Position numbers and translations under genes: made by a program. A stretch of 5,406 nucleotides of DNA from Lysobacteraceae bacterium (GTDB lineage: Bacteria; Pseudomonadota; Gammaproteobacteria; Xanthomonadales; Xanthomonadaceae), in the NCBI GenBank assembly GCA_003449515.1, contig DMHI01000033.1, positions 1 to 5,406 of the forward strand, written 5' to 3'. The notes beneath the pieces are model-generated. The model was not told the DNA's origin. It saw only the letters and a list, made by a program, of their open reading frames with translations, and searched no databases. Shown here piece by piece: positions 1 to 5,113 of this stretch (positions are counted from its first letter, which is position 1; each line of letters begins with the position of its first letter).

Positions 1-56
1 GTGCCGAAGGCCAGCAGCAGCTTCGGGGCGATCTTCAGATGGCGCAGCCAGTGCAT
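1..56 (-). CDS. Probable methyl-accepting chemotaxis protein (or related membrane sensor), N-terminal fragment
   Basis: Only the first 19 codons lie in the window; the gene runs off the left edge. Reading from the ATG at 56-54 gives MHWLRHLKIAPKLLLAFGT. An aromatic start, a basic amphipathic stretch with an LKI-type motif, then K-LLLAFG leading into a membrane segment is the usual opening of bacterial chemoreceptors just before transmembrane helix 1. The start is supported by a GAGGA ribosome-binding site at 66-62, five bases upstream. Family knowledge: such proteins sense periplasmic or membrane signals and control CheA through a HAMP and signalling domain, none of which is visible here. A histidine kinase or diguanylate cyclase with a similar N-terminus is possible. 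It lies 53 bases downstream of the secreted OB-fold gene on the same strand, so the two may be co-transcribed. The family call rests on a very short stretch. Confidence 0.55.
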   Translation of the reverse strand, partial: MHWLRHLKIAPKLLLAFG

Positions 57-61
57 GGCGA

Positions 62-66
62 TCCTC
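62..66 (-). promoter_or_regulatory. Ribosome-binding site for the chemoreceptor-like gene
   Basis: The minus strand reads GAGGA at 66-62, followed by five bases and the ATG at 56-54. It is the cleanest Shine-Dalgarno match in the window. It is the main support for a real gene start at this edge, where only 19 codons can be read. Confidence 0.6.
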
Positions 67-109
67 GGCGGTCGGAGTGGCGGACGGGGTGCGATCGGAG
101 CAGCGACGG

Positions 110-487
110 TCAGCGTACCGCGAAGTCGCCGGCGCGACGGATCGAAATCTCGGGGAGGTTGTTGGCGGTGCCGATCCGCCCCGTGGCGCACACGGTCTTG
201 CCCGTGAGGGCTGCGAGATCTTCGCCGATGGCCTCGCGATGCCGGGCCCAGACGCGCACCGAGAACTGATGCCTCGGGAAGGCACCACCGATATAGAGCA
301 CGGTGGGCTGGCCTTCGGCGAACTCGGAGAAGCGGCTGCCAGCAACCACGCCACACACCGTGGCATCGCGGCCGATGAACTGCGCGGCCTGGGCGGCCGG
401 TATTTCGCCGCGCACCGCGTCACGGGCGCTGGTGGGCGATGCGGCGAACAGGCTGGCGAGGGCGAGAAGGGGGACGACGAGGCGCAT
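110..487 (-). CDS. Small secreted OB-fold protein of unknown function
   Basis: This encodes 125 residues. Residues 1-21 look like a Sec signal peptide: Arg at position 2, a hydrophobic core VVPLLALASLFAA, then a T-S-A site suggesting cleavage after Ala21. The mature part of about 104 residues resembles secreted OB-fold domains: IPAAQAAQFIGRDATVCG (29-46), a Leu-Tyr-Ile-Gly-Gly turn near 64-68, the strand FSVRVW (75-80), and a second element LTGKTVCATGRI (94-105) followed by a final strand EISI. Cys45 and Cys100 are the only cysteines in the mature part and sit in equivalent strand positions, so a periplasmic disulfide is plausible. The start is supported by GGAAGA at 499-494, six bases upstream. 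Similar domains occur alone or beside nuclease-like domains and are often labelled nucleic-acid binding without proof; I assign no substrate. It precedes the chemoreceptor-like gene on the same strand. Confidence 0.8.
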   Translation of the reverse strand: MRLVVPLLALASLFAASPTSARDAVRGEIPAAQAAQFIGRDATVCGVVAGSRFSEFAEGQPTVLYIGGAFPRHQFSVRVWARHREAIGEDLAALTGKTVCATGRIGTANNLPEISIRRAGDFAVR

Positions 488-641
488 GGCGGGTCTTCCG
501 TATCGAAGCGGCGGATGCCGCGGGTGCGGACAATGCTGAAGGGCGCGTGCAGCCTGCGCCAGCGTGGGCGTGAGGATTCGTGACGGGATCGGCTGGGCGC
601 CGGTTCATTCCGTGATCGCGTTCGCCGCTTAAGCTCGACCC
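488..641. promoter_or_regulatory. Divergent intergenic region between the OB-fold gene and the lipoprotein gene
   Basis: These 154 bases separate two divergently transcribed genes and should carry a promoter for each. On the minus side I see only the GGAAGA ribosome-binding site next to the OB-fold gene and no convincing -35/-10 pair. On the plus side the only candidate is TAAGCT at 630-635 (listed separately). No terminator-like hairpin with a T run, no tRNA and no obvious operator palindrome was seen. Confidence 0.5.
630..635 (+). promoter_or_regulatory. Candidate -10 element of the lipoprotein gene, leaderless geometry
   Basis: TAAGCT keeps the most conserved first T, second A and last T of the TATAAT consensus. 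Six bases separate it from the ATG at 642, so a transcript starting seven bases past the element would begin at the start codon. No Shine-Dalgarno sequence precedes this ATG, which fits. No good -35 element is visible. The match is weak on its own; the identical spacing in front of ubiJ raises its credibility. Confidence 0.35.
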
Positions 642-1982
642 ATGCGCCCCAGCCCGCCCGTGTTCGCCGTCCTCCTCGCCGCCGCCGCGATGCTGCTGGG
701 CGGCTGCGCGGCGCGCGAGGGCCCCGACCTCGCGGCGGTGTACGCGCGGGCGACGGAAAACCAGCGTCAACCACCCGTCGTCGTCATCCCCGGATTGATG
801 GGCACCACCCTCGTGGATGCGCGCAGCGGCGAGGAGTACTGGCCCGGACCGCTGTCGCGGCTGGCGTTCAGCGACCACGCCGGATTGGCGCGCAGCGCGC
901 CGGAGTGGATTCCCGAAGATCGCCTCAGGCCGGGGGCGCTGATCCGCGAGCTGGGTGGGGTGGACATCTACGGCCAACTGCTGGGCACGCTCGAGGGCGC
1001 CGGGCGCTTCGTGGCGGGCACGCCGGGCGAGCCACCGGGCGATGCGCGGCGGCGCTACTACACGCTGGCCTACGACTGGCGCCAGCCCAATATCGTGGCG
1101 GTGCGGCAGTTGCATGCGCTGATCGACCAGCTGCGCCGCGATTTCGACGACCCGGCACTGCGCATCGACATCATCGCCCACAGCAATGGCGGGCTGATCG
1201 CCAACTACTACCTGCGTTATGGCCCCGAGGACGTGCTTGAGCAGGCCGGGCCGCAGCCCTGGGTCGAAGGCGGCAAGCGGGTGCGGCGACTGGCGATGCT
1301 GGGCACGCCCAACCTCGGCTCGGTGACCAGCCTGCGGCGGCTGCAGCACGGCTTCCGCGTGGGTCTGCGCACGGTGCCGATCGAGGCGTTGGCGAGTTTT
1401 TCCACCGTGTTCGAGACCCTGCCGCATCCACGCACGGCGGTGGTGTTCGACCGTCATGGCCGCGCGTTGGCGCTCGATCTGTACGATCCGGTGATCTGGC
1501 GCGACAACCGCTGGTCGGTGTTCTCGCCCGAGGTGGAGACGCGTGTGCTCCGGGCCGCTGGCGACGCCAGTGCGGGACGGGTGGCGTTGGCGGTGCTGCG
1601 CGCCGATTTCGAGCGCAACCTGCGGCGCGGCAAACGCTTCAACGAGGCGCTGTCGCAGCCGTTTCCGCGCAACGGCCTGCGCATCGCGGCGTTCGGCGGT
1701 GACTGCGAGCTCACCCCGGCCGGTGCCGTGCTGGAAACCGTGGGCAACCGTGCCGTGCTGGCATTCGAGCCCAAAGAGGTGCACCAGCCGGTCGCGGGTG
1801 TCGACTACAACGCGCTGCTGCTCGCCCCCGGCGACGGGCTGGTGACCCGCGCCTCGCAGGACGCCGCCGCGCTCGGCTTCGTGCCGCTGCGGCAGACCTT
1901 CTTCCTGTGCGAGAACCACGCGCGGCTGCTGGCCAACCGCTACTTCCAGAACAACCTGCTGAACTTCCTGCTGGGCCCGTAG
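642..1982 (+). CDS. LCAT-like alpha/beta-hydrolase lipoprotein (putative lipase/acyltransferase)
   Basis: This encodes 446 residues. The N-terminus is a lipoprotein signal: hydrophobic core FAVLLAAAAML and lipobox L-G-G-C with Cys22; Ala at +2 predicts the outer membrane. The body fits the lecithin:cholesterol acyltransferase family (PF02450). PVVVIPGLMGTTLVD (45-59) is the oxyanion-loop strand and is followed by YWPGP. YDWRQ lies at 144-148, and the nucleophile elbow is A-H-S-N-G-G with Ser181. PGDGLV places the acid at Asp398, and CENHARLL places the base at His426. All three triad residues occur in the family's order and spacing. Family members hydrolyse or transfer acyl chains of phospholipids or other lipids; the substrate here cannot be read. 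The ATG at 642 is the first that retains the whole signal peptide, and it lacks a Shine-Dalgarno sequence. ubiJ starts 29 bases downstream but seems to have its own promoter, so a shared function is not implied. Confidence 0.85.
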   Translation: MRPSPPVFAVLLAAAAMLLGGCAAREGPDLAAVYARATENQRQPPVVVIPGLMGTTLVDARSGEEYWPGPLSRLAFSDHAGLARSAPEWIPEDRLRPGALIRELGGVDIYGQLLGTLEGAGRFVAGTPGEPPGDARRRYYTLAYDWRQPNIVAVRQLHALIDQLRRDFDDPALRIDIIAHSNGGLIANYYLRYGPEDVLEQAGPQPWVEGGKRVRRLAMLGTPNLGSVTSLRRLQHGFRVGLRTVPIEALASFSTVFETLPHPRTAVVFDRHGRALALDLYDPVIWRDNRWSVFSPEVETRVLRAAGDASAGRVALAVLRADFERNLRRGKRFNEALSQPFPRNGLRIAAFGGDCELTPAGAVLETVGNRAVLAFEPKEVHQPVAGVDYNALLLAPGDGLVTRASQDAAALGFVPLRQTFFLCENHARLLANRYFQNNLLNFLLGP

Positions 1983-1999
1983 CGGCCATGCCCGCCGGC

Positions 2000-2005
2000 T
2001 AGAAT
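2000..2005 (+). promoter_or_regulatory. Candidate -10 element (TAGAAT) of ubiJ, leaderless geometry
   Basis: TAGAAT matches five of six bases of TATAAT. Exactly six bases (CCGTCC) lie between it and the ATG at 2012, so transcription would be expected to start at or within a base of the start codon. There is no Shine-Dalgarno sequence in the 29-base gap after the lipoprotein gene. The -35 position, about 17 bases upstream, overlaps the lipoprotein stop codon and has no recognisable match. The AT-rich hexamer stands out in very GC-rich surroundings. Confidence 0.5.
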
Positions 2006-2011
2006 CCGTCC

Positions 2012-2665
2012 ATGACCGCTCCCCGCTCCCCTCTCGACGCGTTCAAGCCGATCGCCGGCCGGCTGCTGGAAACCGCGCTGAACCGCGGCCTCGCGCTCGA
2101 TCCCGATACCCGTGCCGCGCTCGCGCCGCTGCACGGCCAGCGCCTGCGCCTGCAGCTGGAATCGCCACCGCTGGCGCTGGAGCTGCGCGTCGATGGCGAG
2201 GCGCTGCGCGTGGGGCCGGTGCAGGCTGAGGAGGCGGATCTTTCCGTGCATGCCGGCATTGGCGCACTGCTCGGCCAGTTGCCGTTCCTCAGGCACGGCA
2301 GCGCGGCACCGGCGGGCAGGGTGCGGATCAGCGGCGATGCCGAGCTTGCGCGACGGCTGCAGCACCTCGCCGGCGGCTTCGATCCCGACTGGGCCCAGCC
2401 GTTCGCCCAGGCGCTTGGCCCGGTGCTTGGCCCGCAGGTGGCGAAGGCGCTGCGCGAGGCTCTCCGCGAGGCGCGCACACAGGGTGCCGGTTTCGCGCGA
2501 GCCAGCGCCGACTACCTCACCGAGGAATCGCGCGATCTGGTGTCGAGGGCGGAGCAGCAGGCCTTCTTCGACGACGTCGACGCCCTGCGCGATCGCGTCG
2601 AGCGTGCGGCGGCGCGGCTGGCGCGGCACGCCACAGCGCGCGACAGCAGCGACGCCCGCGGATGA
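2012..2665 (+). CDS. ubiJ: Ubiquinone biosynthesis accessory factor UbiJ (SCP2 domain)
   Basis: This encodes 217 residues, close to the roughly 200 of E. coli UbiJ. Residues about 15-125 form an SCP2-type lipid-binding fold: strands LRLQLE and LALELRVDGEALRVGP (45-69), DLSVHAGIGALLGQL (76-90), then the typical RVRISGDAELARRLQHL (103-119). The C-terminal part runs FDPDWAQPFAQALGPVLGPQVA, then YLTEESRDLVSR and a charged heptad-like helix FFDDVDALRDRVERAAARL (185-203), likely a coiled coil. No signal peptide or membrane segment is present, so it should be cytosolic or peripheral. UbiJ is known to bind lipids and to scaffold the soluble complex that makes ubiquinone from hydrophobic intermediates. 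ubiB follows after seven bases, the conserved pairing that supports the call. The ubiE gene found upstream in E. coli is replaced here by a lipase-like lipoprotein. The start at 2012 follows the TAGAAT element. Confidence 0.88.
   Translation: MTAPRSPLDAFKPIAGRLLETALNRGLALDPDTRAALAPLHGQRLRLQLESPPLALELRVDGEALRVGPVQAEEADLSVHAGIGALLGQLPFLRHGSAAPAGRVRISGDAELARRLQHLAGGFDPDWAQPFAQALGPVLGPQVAKALREALREARTQGAGFARASADYLTEESRDLVSRAEQQAFFDDVDALRDRVERAAARLARHATARDSSDARG
2411..2434 (+). repeat. Short tandem duplication of 12 bases inside ubiJ
   Basis: GCGCTTGGCCCG at 2411-2422 is followed directly by GTGCTTGGCCCG at 2423-2434, differing at one base. In ubiJ it encodes Ala-Leu-Gly-Pro then Val-Leu-Gly-Pro (134-141), in the linker between the SCP2 domain and the C-terminal helix. 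It keeps the frame and probably reflects an old slippage or duplication event. Confidence 0.55.
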
Positions 2666-2676
2666 GCGCCGCATGA
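2662..2676 (+). other. Four-codon mini-ORF bridging the ubiJ stop and the ubiB start
   Basis: An ATG at 2662-2664 overlaps the ubiJ TGA (2663-2665) as ATGA. It reads ATG AGC GCC GCA and stops at TGA 2674-2676, which again overlaps the ubiB ATG (2673-2675) as ATGA. Ribosomes ending ubiJ could re-initiate here and be delivered onto the ubiB start, or the arrangement could be chance. No independent evidence of translation is visible. Confidence 0.35.
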
Positions 2677-4340
2677 TCGCCGCTCCGCTGCGCGCGCTGC
2701 GCATCGTCCGCGTGCTGTTCAAGCACCGGCTGGACGCCCTGCTCGATGGCACGCCCTTCGCCACGCTGCGCTGGCTGCTGCGCCCGCTCGGCCGTGGCAC
2801 CTCGGCGACGCCGCGCGGCGAGCGCCTGCGCGCCGCCCTCGAGGAGCTGGGGCCGATCTTCGTCAAGTTCGGGCAGATCCTCAGCACCCGCCGCGATCTG
2901 CTGCCGCCGGACATGGCCGATGCGCTGGCCCTGCTGCGCGACCGCGTGCAGCCCTTCGACGGCGCGCAGGCGCGGCGCATCATCGAGACCCAGCTCGGCC
3001 GCCCGATCGAAACGCTCTATGCCGAGTTCGACGAGACCCCGCTGGCCTCGGCCTCGATCGCGCAGGTGCATGCCGCGCGTCTGCGCAACGCCGATGGCTC
3101 GGTGGGCCGCGCGGTGGTGGTCAAGGTGGTCCGCCCCGGCATCGACGCGCAGATCGATGCCGACCTGCGGCTGCTCAAGGCGCTCGCCGAGGTGGCCGCA
3201 CGCACCCACCCGCGCGCCGACAAGATCCGCCCGCACGATGTGGTGGCCGAGATCGAAGCCACCTTGCGCGGCGAGCTCGACCTGCAGCGCGAAGGTGCCA
3301 ACGCCTCGGTGCTGCGGCGCTTCTGGCTGGGCAGCGACGATCTCTATGTGCCCGAGGTGTTCTGGACGCATTCGCACGAGCGCGTGCTCACACTCGAGCG
3401 GGTCACCGGCATTCCCTCCGACGATATCGCCGCACTCGAGGCCGCCGGCATCTCGCGCAGCAAGCTCGCCGCCAAGGGCGTGCGGGTGTTCTACACGCAG
3501 GTGTTCCGCGACAACCTGTTCCATGCCGATGCGCATGCCGGCAACATCTGGGTCGACGACGATCCGGCGCGGCGCGACAACCCGCGCTTCATCGCGCTCG
3601 ACTTCGGGATCGTGGGCCAGCTCTCGGCCAACGACCAGTACTACCTCGCCGAGAACTTCATGGCGATCTTCCAGCGCGACTACCGCCGGATCGCCGAGCT
3701 GCACATCGAAGCCGGCTGGATGCCCGCGCACCTGCGCCTCGACGATCTCGAAGCGGCCACGCGCGCCGTGTGCGAGCCCTACTTCACCCGGCCGCTGGCC
3801 GAGATCTCGCTGGGTGAGGTGCTGGTCAAGCTGTTCAAGACCGCGCAGCAGTACCAGCTCACGCTGCAGCCGCAGCTCATCCTGCTGCAGAAGACCCTGC
3901 TCAACATCGAAGGCGTGGCGCGCCACCTCGACCCCAAGCTCGACATCTGGGCGGTGGCCGAGCCGGTGCTCGCCGGCATCCTCAAGGACCGCTACAGCCC
4001 GCAGTGGCTGGCCGCCGAGTTCGGCAAGCGCCTGCCCGAGATGATCACCCGCGCGCCGGGCCTGCCGCGGCTGATCCACGACTTCCTGGCGGCGCAGGTT
4101 GAAGGTCGGCACCGGATCACCATCGACTCGCGCGACATCGCCGAGCTGGCGCGCATCTCGGCGGTGAACCAGCGCGCGGCGGTGTACGCCATCCTCGGCG
4201 CCGGCCTGATGATCACCGCAGCGGTGCTCTACGCGCTGGGCGGCGATGCCGCCGGCTGGGGCGGAACACGCACGGTGACGGTGATCGCGGGCATTGGCGC
4301 ACTGGCCTGCTTCGTCGCGGCGTGGCCGCGACGGAAGTGA
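2673..4340 (+). CDS. ubiB: Ubiquinone biosynthesis atypical kinase/ATPase UbiB
   Basis: This encodes 555 residues (E. coli UbiB is 546). All hallmarks of the UbiB/COQ8/ADCK family are present. The KxGQ motif is K65-F-G-Q68 followed by ILSTRRDLLP. The Ala-rich nucleotide loop is LASASIAQVHAA (124-135), and the conserved Lys is K151 in VVVKVVRPG. The ExD motif is E201-L-D203 with E207-xx-N210. The catalytic-loop signature is FHADAHAGN (283-291), and the metal-binding D-F-G is at 310-312. Two membrane helices end the protein (about 503-521 and 534-551), anchoring it in the inner membrane. Family members have ATPase rather than ordinary protein kinase activity and support ubiquinone synthesis, perhaps by extracting lipid intermediates. 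The ATG at 2673 gives the expected N-terminus (MIAAPLRALRIVRVLFKH). The frame stays open upstream through ubiJ, but those codons give an Arg-rich non-homologous shadow. It lies seven bases after ubiJ, and truC overlaps its end. Confidence 0.96.
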   Translation: MIAAPLRALRIVRVLFKHRLDALLDGTPFATLRWLLRPLGRGTSATPRGERLRAALEELGPIFVKFGQILSTRRDLLPPDMADALALLRDRVQPFDGAQARRIIETQLGRPIETLYAEFDETPLASASIAQVHAARLRNADGSVGRAVVVKVVRPGIDAQIDADLRLLKALAEVAARTHPRADKIRPHDVVAEIEATLRGELDLQREGANASVLRRFWLGSDDLYVPEVFWTHSHERVLTLERVTGIPSDDIAALEAAGISRSKLAAKGVRVFYTQVFRDNLFHADAHAGNIWVDDDPARRDNPRFIALDFGIVGQLSANDQYYLAENFMAIFQRDYRRIAELHIEAGWMPAHLRLDDLEAATRAVCEPYFTRPLAEISLGEVLVKLFKTAQQYQLTLQPQLILLQKTLLNIEGVARHLDPKLDIWAVAEPVLAGILKDRYSPQWLAAEFGKRLPEMITRAPGLPRLIHDFLAAQVEGRHRITIDSRDIAELARISAVNQRAAVYAILGAGLMITAAVLYALGGDAAGWGGTRTVTVIAGIGALACFVAAWPRRK

Positions 4341-5107
4341 GGGCGGGCCCGGCCGCCATCGGCGCCACGGCAGAGGCACCGAACGCCGGCCCAGACCTCA
4401 CGATCGCGGTGCTGTACGCCGATGAGCGGCTCGCCGTGGTCGACAAGCCGGCGCGCTTGATGGCGCACGACAGCGGCCTCGCCCGCGGCGAGCACGATTT
4501 TCTCGCCGACCGCCTGCGCGCGCAGTTCGGCAAGCCCGTCAGCCTGATTCATCGGCTGGATCGCGCGACGTCAGGCTGCCTGCTCGTCGCCTTCGACAAG
4601 GACAGCGCGCGGCTTCTGGGTGAGCAGTTCATGGGCCGCGCGGTGACAAAGACCTACCTCGCGGTCTGCCGCGGCTGGCCCGAGCCGGGCGAGGGCCTGA
4701 TCGACCATCCGCTCGACGGCGGCCCCGGCAAGCCGGAGAAAAAGCCGGCGCAGACGGCCTACCGCGTGCTTGCCACCGGCGCGATGCCCTGGGCCTACGG
4801 CGAGCACGCCGAATCGCGCTTCGCGCTGCTCGAGTGCACGCCGCACACGGGGCGATTCCGGCAGATCCGCCGGCACCTCAAGCACCGGCATCACCATCTG
4901 ATCGGCGACACCAGCCACGGCGACGGCGCGCGCAACCGGATGTTCCGCATGCACCTCGGCGTGCACCGGATGCTGCTGCATGCATGGCGGCTGGCCTTCG
5001 ATCACCCGCTCGATGGGCGGCGCGTCGGCGTGACCGCGCCGCTCGATGCCGAGTTCGGGAAGGCGCTCCGCGCCTTCGGCTGGAGCATCGCCGACTGCCG
5101 CGGGTGA
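4337..5107 (+). CDS. truC: tRNA pseudouridine synthase C (TruC-like, RluA family)
   Basis: From the GTG at 4337 this encodes 256 residues (E. coli TruC has about 260). The core begins with IAVLYADERLAVVDKP. The RluA-family catalytic signature is HRLDRATSG with the nucleophilic Asp at about residue 75. Later come TKTYLAVCRGW, HTGRFRQIRRHLKH, IGDTSHGDGARNR, HRMLLHAWRLAFDHP, and a terminal ALRAFGW. The GDxxHGD-xxNR and FGW elements follow TruC more closely than RluA, RluC or RluD. TruC makes pseudouridine at position 65 of certain tRNAs. About 22 Ala/Gly/Pro-rich residues precede the conserved fold. The GTG at 4337 overlaps the ubiB stop as GTGA, the usual coupled arrangement. An in-frame GTG at 4322 would add five residues and is the main alternative; neither has a good Shine-Dalgarno sequence. 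The next in-frame GTG (around 4409) would start inside the first conserved strand. The gene is likely translated from the ubiJ-ubiB message. Confidence 0.88.
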   Translation: MRAGPAAIGATAEAPNAGPDLTIAVLYADERLAVVDKPARLMAHDSGLARGEHDFLADRLRAQFGKPVSLIHRLDRATSGCLLVAFDKDSARLLGEQFMGRAVTKTYLAVCRGWPEPGEGLIDHPLDGGPGKPEKKPAQTAYRVLATGAMPWAYGEHAESRFALLECTPHTGRFRQIRRHLKHRHHHLIGDTSHGDGARNRMFRMHLGVHRMLLHAWRLAFDHPLDGRRVGVTAPLDAEFGKALRAFGWSIADCRG

Positions 5108-5113
5108 TCAGCG
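5102..5113. other. Convergent zero-gap junction between truC and the thiolase gene
   Basis: The truC TGA (5105-5107) and the thiolase TGA read on the minus strand (5110-5108) abut exactly, forming the palindrome TGATCA. There is no intergenic base and no hairpin followed by a T run on either side, so any transcription terminator must lie inside the opposite coding sequence or be factor dependent. Confidence 0.8.

Noticed and set aside
77..583. A 168-codon plus-strand frame opposite the OB-fold gene
   Set aside because: The minus-strand frame has a signal peptide, a ribosome-binding site and an OB-fold pattern. The plus-strand product has none of these.
420..1919. A 499-codon open frame on the minus strand opposite the lipoprotein gene
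   Set aside because: It is antisense to a gene with a clear lipobox and catalytic triad. Its translation is rich in Arg, His, Gln and Ala without domains, as expected when GC-rich codons are read backwards.
1981..2000. Possible hairpin after the lipoprotein stop (AGCGGC with GCCGGCT) as a terminator
   Set aside because: The stem is about six pairs with a bulge, there is no T run after it, and its last base belongs to the TAGAAT element of ubiJ.
2112..2672. Extension of ubiB upstream to an ATG at 2112 (742 residues in total)
   Set aside because: The extra 187 residues are Arg/Ser/Cys-rich and read ubiJ out of frame. UbiB homologues start at about 2673, and the resulting 555 residues match the family length.
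1940..2983. A 347-codon minus-strand frame opposite ubiJ and the start of ubiB
   Set aside because: It spans three gene boundaries, has low-complexity Arg/Ala/Ser composition and no recognisable domain. It is a GC-rich shadow.
2517..4379. A 620-codon open frame on the minus strand opposite ubiB
   Set aside because: The plus strand encodes a full UbiB with every family motif. The antisense product is His/Arg/Gln-rich, shows no domain or membrane pattern, and starts inside truC.
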